From a bacterium (GTDB lineage Bacteria > Vulcanimicrobiota > Xenobia > Xenobiales > Xenobiaceae): a DNA stretch of 14,935 nt. The stretch covers positions 6,252 through 21,186 of the forward strand of contig JALHDH010000082.1 in assembly GCA_022839105.1 (NCBI GenBank), given 5' to 3'. A program made the position numbers and the translations under genes. Below, piece after piece: positions 1 to 6,578 of the stretch; positions within the stretch are counted from its first letter, which is position 1; the number at the start of each line of letters is the position of its first letter. Below the pieces are notes generated by a model that searched no databases, was not told the origin of the DNA, and worked only from the letters and a program-made list of their open reading frames with translations.

Positions 1-807
1 CAGGAGCAGTCCGGGCAGGACCACGGTGAACCAGGCCAGCCGGATCGGCCGAGCCCCGAAGTGCCCCAGGTCGGCGTACATCGCCTCACCGCCGGTGACC
101 ACCAGGAAGACCGAGCCCAAAACCCCGAAGGCCGTCCAACCGCTATGCAGCAGGAAGTCCAGCCCGTAGTGGGGCAGCACCGCCCAGAGCACCTCGGGCG
201 AGCGCAGGATATGGGGCAGACCCAGCATCGCCAGGGTCGCAAACCACACCAGCACGACCGGACCGAAGAGGCGCCCGACCCTCTCGGTCCCCCGACGCTG
301 GACCATGAACAGGGCCACCAGGATCCCCGCGGCGATCGGGACCACGAACGGCTCCAGGGCGGGGGTGGCGATCCTCAGGCCCTCCACGGCGCTCAGGACC
401 GAGACCGCGGGGGTCAGCATCCCGTCCCCGAAGAGCAGGGCCGCCCCGAAGAGCCCCATGAACATCAACAGGGGAAGATCCTTGCGATGCTTGGGCATCA
501 TCTTGTTGACCAGGGTGGTCAGGGCCAGGACTCCACCCTGGCCGTGGTGATCCGCGCGCAGGACGAAGACGATGTACTTGATGGAGACGATCACCATCAA
601 GGCCCAGAAGATCAAGGACAGGACCCCCAGGACCTGATCCGGCCCGGGGTGATCCCCATAGGCGTGCAGCGCCTCGCGCATCGAGTAGATGGGGCTTGTG
701 CCGATGTCGCCATAGACCACGCCCAGGGCCCCCAACGAGAGGGCTGCCAGATACCGGGAGTGGTGGAGATTCTTCCCAGGGGAGGGACCGTGGACTGCGC
801 TTTGCAC
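1..807 (-). CDS. kup: Kup-family potassium uptake transporter (N-terminal part, runs off left edge)
   Basis: Low-affinity K+ (probably H+-coupled) uptake protein of the inner membrane. The visible 269 residues carry the family's N-terminal signature GALGVVYGDIGTSP (about residues 26-39, then IYSMREA) and GGEAMYADLGHFG (239-251), with several hydrophobic segments between them. Both motifs are diagnostic of KUP/HAK/KT transporters. The C-terminal part, including the cytoplasmic tail, lies outside the window. No in-frame ATG precedes the first conserved residues. The GTG at 805-807 is the plausible start, giving a short variable N-terminus of about 20 residues as is usual in the family, with a weak GAGG 9 nt upstream. 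The gene begins 29 bp after the stop of the double KdpD/USP gene on the same strand, so the two are very probably co-transcribed, and the upstream product is a candidate regulator of this transporter. Confidence 0.95.
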   Translation of the reverse strand, partial: MQSAVHGPSPGKNLHHSRYLAALSLGALGVVYGDIGTSPIYSMREALHAYGDHPGPDQVLGVLSLIFWALMVIVSIKYIVFVLRADHHGQGGVLALTTLVNKMMPKHRKDLPLLMFMGLFGAALLFGDGMLTPAVSVLSAVEGLRIATPALEPFVVPIAAGILVALFMVQRRGTERVGRLFGPVVLVWFATLAMLGLPHILRSPEVLWAVLPHYGLDFLLHSGWTAFGVLGSVFLVVTGGEAMYADLGHFGARPIRLAWFTVVLPGLLL

Positions 808-836
808 GTGAAAAGGCCTCGAATGGATGGAGAACT

Positions 837-3200
837 CTAGGAACGCTCGGAGATCACGACCAGATCCAGCCAGGGGCAGATGCGGATGATCTGCTCGAGG
901 AGGCTGCGCTGGAAGAACTCGCGCCAGCCGGTCTTGTGGCTGCGCCCCAGCAGAAGCCGGGTCACCCGATGCCGGGTGGCGAAATCCGCCAGGGTTCGGG
1001 GCACATGCGAGCCGTGCAGGATCCGGGCCTGGAGATGCAAGGTCCGGGCCAGCTCCAGGTGGGCTTCGGTCCGGGCGCGCTCCTCCAGCGAGATCCCGGT
1101 CCAGTCCTCGTCGGGGGCCACGTGGACGGCGAAGCACGAGGCTCCCATGCGGTCAGCCAGCCGACGGGCCCGCCGGATGGCCCGGGCCGAGCCGGGGTGC
1201 GAGTCGACCGCCACCATCAGGACCTCATTCTCGGTCGAAGTCGACGCGGGCCCCTCCAGGGCAGCCAGACGATCCTGGACGCGGTCCGCGGTCAGGCGCA
1301 TGGCCAGTTCGCGCAGCGCCTCCAGGCTCCCCTCGTTGAAGAGCCCCAGCAAGGTCTGTGGGATCTCCGCCCCCGGGAAGACGGCCCCCCGACGAACCCG
1401 GTTCAGAAGCGCCCTGGTGGCCACATCGACGAAGATCAACTCCTCGGCCTCGTCCAGAAGCCAGTCCGGAACCGTGCTGAAGACCGCCAGGCCGGTAATC
1501 CGCTCGACGGCGTCCTTCAACCCCTCGACTCTCGAGATATCCACCGTGGCCAGGACATGGATGTCCTGATCCCTCAGGGCCTCCACCTCCTGCCAACGGG
1601 TCCGCCCGTCGGCGGTCGGGGCCGCCAGGTCATCCACCAGGCAGACGTGGGGGCGCCGGGCCACCACGGCCGCCACATCGAGCCCGTTCGGCAGGCCCTC
1701 GGGAGTCTGGACGGGGGGGATCGTCTCGAAATGGCGCAGCACCTCCACCAGGTCCGGGCGATCATGGGAGTCGCAGAAGCCGACCACCACATCCTGGCCC
1801 TGTCCTTTGAGGAAGCTGCCGTCCTGGAGCATCCTCCAGGTCTTGCCGCTGCCCGGTGCATAACTGAGATAGACGCGCAGATGCCCCCGGCTCTCGGGAC
1901 GCGGGGTGGCCGAGAGCAGGCGGGCCAGGAAGGGCAGGCTGGGAGCGTCGCTGGGCACGCTGGTCGACTGGCGCTGAGGGGCCCCCTCGTCGGCAATCAG
2001 GTGGACATCGATTCCCGCTGCGCCGTGGATGATGCGCCCGGCCACGGTCCCCGAGAGGGCCCCGCGAAAAGGATAGGCTGCCGCGTGACCCAGGCAGATC
2101 TGCGTCACGCCATGCTCGTGGGCGAAGGCCAGGATGCTGCAGGCGGGCTCGCTCCCCTCCACGACCTGGACCCTGGCTCCCTTGGCGCGGGCCAGCCCCA
2201 GGAAGCTCCGGACCGTCTCGGCCTCGGCCTCCGAGAGGTTCGACCAGCGGGAATCCGGAGTCACGTACAGGGCCCACAACTCGCCGTTCCAACGCTCGGC
2301 CACCTTGCAGGCGCGCTCGATCAGGTGGGGGCCGCGACTGTTGGCGGTCAGGCAGACCAGCACCCGCTCCTGGGTTTCCCAGGTCTCCTCGATATGATGC
2401 TCGTGACGATAGTCCCGGACCAGATCCTCGACGTTCTCGGCCGAGTAGAGCAAGGCCATGCCCCGCAACGCCAGCAGGGTCTTCTCGGGAACCGGCAGGA
2501 GACCGGCCTGCTGGGAACGGCCCCTGACCATCCCGGCGCTGGCGTCGACCAGGACCACCTCGTCGGCCTTGCGCAGGAACTCCTCGGGAACCGAGACCTC
2601 GGGGGCCTTGCCCAGCACCTTGAGGACCTGCTCGCGCAAATCGGCCACATACTGGATGTTCATGGCCGTGACCACGTCGATCCCCGCCTCCAGGAAATCC
2701 TCCAGATCCTGGTAGCGCTGGGGATGGAGGCTGCCCGGCGGGTTGTCATGGGCCAGCTCGTCAATGAAGCACACGCCCGGAGCCCGCCGGAGGATCGCCT
2801 CCCGATCCAGGGCGTCCCGCTGGGAGTGGAGGACCTCCAACCCCTCCAACAGAGGGGCCAGGGCCGGGCGGTCCTTGGGCCGGACCCACCCCACCACCAC
2901 GTCCTCTCCGCGGGATTGGCGCCGACGGGCCTCCTCCAGCAGACGCCAGGTCTTGCCGGTATGGGACGAGTACCCCAGATAGATCTTCAGGTGCCCGCGC
3001 GGGGGCGGGGGTGCCGGCGCCTCGGAATCGACCTCCTCGGCCTGGGCGGCCGCCTCGGGGGCGAGCCTTGCGGCCTCGACCTCGGGCCCGGTCTCCCGGG
3101 GGCTGCCCGGCAGGGCCGACTGGGCTTGGTCTGAAGCCGGTCGGGGCCGGGCGGCCCCGGCCGGCGAATTCTCGGGCGACTCCTGAGGGTGCTCGCTCAT
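837..3200 (-). CDS. Tandem KdpD sensor domain / universal stress protein, no histidine kinase
   Basis: A 787-residue soluble protein made of two KdpD N-terminal units in series. Residues 1-68 are a Pro/Ala/Glu-rich, probably disordered leader. KdpD unit 1 spans about 69-278 and contains SSHTGKT (78-84) and the classic Walker B region FIDELAHDNPPGSLHP (145-160). USP 1 spans about 279-405. KdpD unit 2 spans about 438-648, with YAPGSGKT (447-454), a degenerate LVDDLA (521-526), and a well-kept end LRELAMRLTADRV (629-641). USP 2 spans about 658-785, with LGRSHKTGWREFF (751-763). No transmembrane segments, GAF domain, HisKA or ATPase domain follow, so this is not a sensor kinase. In known KdpD proteins these domains sense K+ status, and in some Firmicutes the USP part binds c-di-AMP. 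The downstream kup gene suggests control of K+ uptake, but that role is inferred. The ATG start at 3198-3200 has only a weak GGTGG in front. Confidence 0.9.
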   Translation of the reverse strand: MSEHPQESPENSPAGAARPRPASDQAQSALPGSPRETGPEVEAARLAPEAAAQAEEVDSEAPAPPPPRGHLKIYLGYSSHTGKTWRLLEEARRRQSRGEDVVVGWVRPKDRPALAPLLEGLEVLHSQRDALDREAILRRAPGVCFIDELAHDNPPGSLHPQRYQDLEDFLEAGIDVVTAMNIQYVADLREQVLKVLGKAPEVSVPEEFLRKADEVVLVDASAGMVRGRSQQAGLLPVPEKTLLALRGMALLYSAENVEDLVRDYRHEHHIEETWETQERVLVCLTANSRGPHLIERACKVAERWNGELWALYVTPDSRWSNLSEAEAETVRSFLGLARAKGARVQVVEGSEPACSILAFAHEHGVTQICLGHAAAYPFRGALSGTVAGRIIHGAAGIDVHLIADEGAPQRQSTSVPSDAPSLPFLARLLSATPRPESRGHLRVYLSYAPGSGKTWRMLQDGSFLKGQGQDVVVGFCDSHDRPDLVEVLRHFETIPPVQTPEGLPNGLDVAAVVARRPHVCLVDDLAAPTADGRTRWQEVEALRDQDIHVLATVDISRVEGLKDAVERITGLAVFSTVPDWLLDEAEELIFVDVATRALLNRVRRGAVFPGAEIPQTLLGLFNEGSLEALRELAMRLTADRVQDRLAALEGPASTSTENEVLMVAVDSHPGSARAIRRARRLADRMGASCFAVHVAPDEDWTGISLEERARTEAHLELARTLHLQARILHGSHVPRTLADFATRHRVTRLLLGRSHKTGWREFFQRSLLEQIIRICPWLDLVVISERS

Positions 3201-3231
3201 GATCCACCATGCTCTTCTGGAAATGCTAGTA

Positions 3232-3279
3232 GACCAGCCTTCTGCCGGACTGCTGCGCGCAGGGCCTCATGGGCTGGTC
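3232..3279. repeat. Nested inverted repeat upstream of the KdpD-like gene
   Basis: Perfect 8-bp arms GACCAGCC (3232-3239) and GGCTGGTC (3272-3279) surround a perfect 10-bp palindrome, CTGCGCGCAG (3253-3262); the two share almost the same centre. The structure lies 32-79 nt upstream of the KdpD-like start codon, in the 133-bp gap after psuG. It could be an operator, an mRNA leader structure or an inter-cistronic stem. No U-tract follows, so a simple intrinsic terminator is unlikely. Confidence 0.4.
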
Positions 3280-3303
3280 ACGGGTTGAGGCTTCGACGGG
3301 TCA

Positions 3304-3318
3304 GGAAGGAGCCCTTCC
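3304..3318. other. Short hairpin after psuG
   Basis: GGAAGG (3304-3309) and CCTTCC (3313-3318) form a perfect 6-bp stem with a 3-nt loop, 15 nt beyond the psuG stop codon. There is no T-run on either strand, so it is at best a weak terminator or RNA-end stabiliser. Confidence 0.25.
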
Positions 3319-3333
3319 GCCCTGCTCCGGGGC

Positions 3334-4254
3334 TCAATCCCGGGAGGAAGGGTTTATCATGCGGGCGATCTCCAGGGCGAGTTCCGCGCCCAGGCGGGCA
3401 TTGTTGAGGATCAGGGCCACGTTGGCCTCCAGGCTCCTGCCCCCGGTCGCCAGGCGGATCCGCTCCAGGAGGAAGGGGGTGATCGCCTTCCCCCGGACCC
3501 GATGGGATTCCAGTTCGAGCAGGGCCTCTTCGAGAGCGCGGGAGAGGGTTGCCTCGTCCAGCGAGTGCTCCTGAGGGATGGGGTTGGAAACCAGGACCCC
3601 GCCCCCCAGGCCGAACTCGCGCTTGGCCAGGACGATCCCGGCCAGTTCCGAGACCTCGTCCACCCGGACCTGCAGGGGAAGATGGCTGGTGGCGGTGTAG
3701 AAGGCCGCCAGTTCGTCGCTGCCGAAGCCGATCACCGGGACTCCCAGGGTCTCGAGGCACTCCAGCGTGGCTGGAAGGTCCAGGACGGACTTCACCCCCG
3801 CGCACACGACCGTGACGTCGGTCCGGGCCAGCTCCTGAAGATCGGCCGAGATGTCGAAGGTGCGCGAGGCCTCCCGATGCACGCCTCCGATGCCGCCGGT
3901 CACGAAGACCTCGATCCCGGCCCGCTCGGCCAGGATCATGGTGGCGGCCACGGTGGTGGAGCCCCAGAGACGCCGCGCCATGACCACCGGCAGATCCCGT
4001 CGGCTGACCTTGACGATCCCCTCACGTCGGCCGAAATCGGCGATCTCCTCGGGGGTCAAGCCCACCACCGGCTCGCCGGCCAGGATGCCGATGGTTGCAG
4101 GAAGGGCCCCGCGAGCCCGGATCTCCTCCTCCACCGCCAGGGCCGTCTCGACATTCCGAGGATGGGGCATGCCATGCGAGATGATGGTGGACTCCAGGGC
4201 CACCACCGCCCGACCTTCCTTCAAGGCCTGGAGCACTTCCGGATGGATCCGCAA
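3334..4254 (-). CDS. psuG: Pseudouridine-5'-phosphate glycosidase (PsuG/YeiN family)
   Basis: Cytoplasmic enzyme that reversibly splits the C-C glycosidic bond of pseudouridine 5'-phosphate into uracil and ribose 5-phosphate. At 306 residues it has the family's full length. Visible signatures are ALESTIISHGMPHP (19-32), KVSRRDL (82-88), FVTGGIGGVHR (117-127), RTFDISADL (131-139) and CAGVKS (151-156). By alignment to E. coli YeiN from memory, Glu21, Lys82, Asp138 and Lys155 fall at the active-site and Mn2+-site positions, so the enzyme should be active. The start is TTG at 4252-4254, chosen for the strong Shine-Dalgarno GGAGG 6 nt upstream; no ATG is available near the conserved N-terminus. 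The usual partner, the PfkB-type pseudouridine kinase PsuK, is not next to it. It is the first gene of a same-strand run toward the KdpD-like gene and kup, but a 133-bp gap makes co-transcription uncertain. Confidence 0.95.
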   Translation of the reverse strand: MRIHPEVLQALKEGRAVVALESTIISHGMPHPRNVETALAVEEEIRARGALPATIGILAGEPVVGLTPEEIADFGRREGIVKVSRRDLPVVMARRLWGSTTVAATMILAERAGIEVFVTGGIGGVHREASRTFDISADLQELARTDVTVVCAGVKSVLDLPATLECLETLGVPVIGFGSDELAAFYTATSHLPLQVRVDEVSELAGIVLAKREFGLGGGVLVSNPIPQEHSLDEATLSRALEEALLELESHRVRGKAITPFLLERIRLATGGRSLEANVALILNNARLGAELALEIARMINPSSRD

Positions 4255-4470
4255 GAGGCACCTCCCTGCCGGCCCTGAAGGACCGGAGCCGAATCAGGAT
4301 TCTGAGGTTCCCGAGGAGGTTCCTGTGTGCCTTTCCGGGCAGGCGAAGGCCTCCACGAGACTGCCTTGTCGACCGCCAGGGGTCTTCCCGGCTCCAACCG
4401 TGCCGAGAAGCCCGGGGATGGCCGGTCCTTCCACATGGCGTTCCGCTCCGGCCAGGGGAGTCCCCGGGTC

Positions 4471-4499
4471 TTGACGAAGTCCCCCAACCTCAGGATATT
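4471..4499 (+). promoter_or_regulatory. Candidate sigma-70 promoter for the 4526-10222 gene block
   Basis: TTGACG (4471-4476, 5/6 to the -35 consensus) and GATATT (4494-4499, 4/6 to the -10 consensus) are separated by 17 bp. They stand in a locally AT-richer patch 26 nt before the ATG at 4526. An 11-bp palindrome, GGGGAGTCCCC (4455-4465), abuts the -35 element and could be an operator. The rest of the 271-bp divergent gap to psuG shows nothing else I can name. Confidence 0.45.
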
Positions 4500-4525
4500 G
4501 AGAAGAGACTACGCTGGAGTCTGCC

Positions 4526-4915
4526 ATGCAGCCGCTGATCGGTCCTACCACCCCTTCGATCTCGCAAACGGGGATGATGCCCCAGGCCGCGCCCGCAACG
4601 CTGGGGGTCATCGGCGGGATCGCCAGCGCCATCCTGGGCAGCGTCGTGCCCGGAGCCGGGACGGCCATGGCCACGCTGATCGGGACCACCCTCTCGGCGA
4701 CCATGGGCGGCAGCATCGGCGCCCTTTTCAAGGCGACCGAGGAAGACCGCACCAGCGAGGACTGGATGAAGGAACTCTCCGACCGCGAGAGGGTCCGCAA
4801 CGGGGAAGCCCGGCAGTTCATGCAGAGCCTGGGGTCGAAGATCTCCCAACCCGGCGCCCTGGGAGTCCCCGTACCCGGGCTGCAATCCGAAGCCGTCCGC
4901 CGCTTCGTGAGTTGA
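4526..4915 (+). CDS. Small Gly/Ala-rich hydrophobic protein, unknown function
   Basis: A 129-residue protein that I do not recognise. Residues 1-24 are a polar, Pro/Thr/Gln/Met-rich segment without the basic residues of a signal peptide. Residues 25-68 form a long hydrophobic stretch rich in Gly and small residues (GVIGGIASAILGSVVPGAG, then a second half with ATMGGSIGALF), resembling glycine-zipper segments that pack helices in membranes or pores. Residues 70-129 are charged then Pro/Gly-rich (TEEDRTSEDWMKELSDRERV onward), probably cytoplasmic. The ATG start has GGAG 7 nt upstream and a candidate promoter just ahead. It is the first gene of the plus-strand block, 70 bp before the helical zinc-ribbon gene. 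It could be a membrane partner of the pseudokinase/TPR proteins, a bacteriocin-like or pore-forming peptide, or an unrelated membrane protein. Confidence 0.7.
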   Translation: MQPLIGPTTPSISQTGMMPQAAPATLGVIGGIASAILGSVVPGAGTAMATLIGTTLSATMGGSIGALFKATEEDRTSEDWMKELSDRERVRNGEARQFMQSLGSKISQPGALGVPVPGLQSEAVRRFVS

Positions 4916-4985
4916 AGACCTGATCTGGTCCTCCTCCCCGGTCCGGGCTGAAGGCGACCGGCAACAGGCGATCGGAGCCAGAGAC

Positions 4986-6575
4986 TTGGAAGAGTCCGTT
5001 CAAGAGACCCTCAATCCCGAAGAGGCCGCCGCAGGGATTGGCCATGAGCAGGGCCCGACCCCGTCGGAGAGCACCAACCGGTTGATCGCGCTGTGCCTGG
5101 AGGCAGCGGCCGGAAGGCTGGACTCCGAGAGCCTGCGCCAGGCCCTGACCGCCTGTCGCTTCGAGCTGATCAGCGCCAAGGACGCCTTCTACCACCAGGT
5201 CAAGGAGGAACCGGGCCTGATCGAGACCCTGCCCGAGGCCATCGAGGCGGTGATGGACGCCTTCGACGCCTACGGCGAAGCCCTGGAAGGCGCCCGGAGC
5301 TGGTTGACCCGCCAGGGTCCCGGGCTCCTGCGGTCGGCCGCGGAGTCGCTGGCCGAAGCCTATCTCGACCTCCACCAGGCCCTGCTGGGCTACGAGTGGG
5401 CCTACCTGAGCCACGGAGACGAACCCCACCCGGCCCTGAACCTGATGTTGAAGGTCCGGTCCGCCCTGCGCCAGGGCCTGATGGACGACGAGCGCTTCGA
5501 CGAGATCCTGGACCACCTCTGGGAGCACTTCACCCAAGGGATCGAGACCTTCGAGGCCGACTCGGACCCCGTCCGGGCCAATCGGGGGGCCCAGGCCTGC
5601 CGCCAGGCCCTGGCCGGAATCCAGGACATGGACATGTACCTCGAAGCCCATGATCTGGACGTCTTCGAGAAGGGCTTCCTCCGATTCCGCGAGGGCTGCC
5701 TGCTGCTGGTCGAGCAGATCCAGGACAGCATCGGTGAGGCGCTGATCCAGGCCCCGACCCCCTCTCCCCAGGTCAACTGGGTGATCCACGCGGCCCGCGC
5801 GGTCGTGGACGGCCTGGGCGCCGACCTGCTGGTGCGGGCCCAGGCCTGGTTCGAGCCCCAACTGGCCGAAAGCTACTTCCGCTTCGAACAGTGCGCCGAG
5901 GCGGCCCTGGAAGGTCCCATCCGGATGGCCGAACAGGTCCCCGTGGCCCGGGATGGCTTCGACCGGCTGAACCGATCCCTTCCCCTGCTGCGGCTGGGGA
6001 TCGAGCGGCGCGAGCTCCTGCCCCGGGGCATCGAGAAGATGGAGACGGGTGCCAACCTGCTCTTCGAGGCCTGGAGGATCCTGACCGAGATCGAGCAGGG
6101 CGAGAGCCAGACCCCGTGTCCCCGCTGCGGCTCCGCGAACCCGGCCACCGAGCGCGTCTGCGCCGGGTGCGGCGCCACCCTGGTCCGCCCGGTGGAGCCC
6201 CTGCCCCAGGCGGCCCTCCCCGCCGGGGCCGAGGGCCCCGCCAACCTCCAGCGGATCCTCTCGGCCTGCCAGCAGGCCGAGACCGGCCAGCTTGGGTCCG
6301 AAGAGTTCGCTTCGGTCCTGGCCTGGGCCGAGCAGTTGCTCAACACGGCAAACCTGGGACTCACCCGGCTTTCCCAGGACGCAGAGCCCACCGAGGAGGT
6401 GCGTCAGGCGATGCGCGAACTGCGGCAGGGCATCGCCGAGTTCCGCCAGGCCCTGGACGAGCTTCAGCAATTCGTGCTGGACGGCCGCCCGCTCCACCTC
6501 TCCGCCGGCACCCGCCTGCTGGTGGCGGCCTGCGACCGCCTGGCCGAGGTTCAACAGCGCTCCGCCGCGACCTGA
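4986..6575 (+). CDS. All-helical repeat protein with zinc ribbon, unknown function
   Basis: A 529-residue soluble protein, not assignable to a named family by eye. It is almost wholly alpha-helical and Leu/Ala/Glu-rich. It appears to consist of about four diverged ~100-residue helical repeats, at about 31-132, 149-248, 263-368 and 419-523. A four-cysteine zinc ribbon sits between repeats 3 and 4: CPRC (378-381) and CAGC (392-395), with the 'PCPRCGSANP' look of double-zinc-ribbon domains. There is no signal peptide or TM segment, so it is likely cytoplasmic. The start is TTG at 4986, supported by GGAG 8 nt upstream; no better ATG occurs before the first repeat. The stop is 3 nt before the pseudokinase start codon, which implies translational coupling. 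It may be a cytoplasmic adaptor for the membrane pseudokinase; that is inference from adjacency only. Confidence 0.8.
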   Translation: MEESVQETLNPEEAAAGIGHEQGPTPSESTNRLIALCLEAAAGRLDSESLRQALTACRFELISAKDAFYHQVKEEPGLIETLPEAIEAVMDAFDAYGEALEGARSWLTRQGPGLLRSAAESLAEAYLDLHQALLGYEWAYLSHGDEPHPALNLMLKVRSALRQGLMDDERFDEILDHLWEHFTQGIETFEADSDPVRANRGAQACRQALAGIQDMDMYLEAHDLDVFEKGFLRFREGCLLLVEQIQDSIGEALIQAPTPSPQVNWVIHAARAVVDGLGADLLVRAQAWFEPQLAESYFRFEQCAEAALEGPIRMAEQVPVARDGFDRLNRSLPLLRLGIERRELLPRGIEKMETGANLLFEAWRILTEIEQGESQTPCPRCGSANPATERVCAGCGATLVRPVEPLPQAALPAGAEGPANLQRILSACQQAETGQLGSEEFASVLAWAEQLLNTANLGLTRLSQDAEPTEEVRQAMRELRQGIAEFRQALDELQQFVLDGRPLHLSAGTRLLVAACDRLAEVQQRSAAT

Positions 6576-6578
6576 GCG

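Noticed and set aside
61..840. 259-residue plus-strand open frame
   Set aside because: It is antisense to kup, whose family signatures read cleanly on the minus strand.
696..3134. 812-residue plus-strand open frame
   Set aside because: It lies antisense to the KdpD-like gene. Its product is low-complexity Gly/Gln/Asp/Leu-rich with no recognisable domain, as expected from a G+C-rich shadow frame.
6118..6171. Possible separate zinc-finger gene around CPRC...CAGC
   Set aside because: The motif is in frame inside the 529-residue helical protein, with no start signal of its own.
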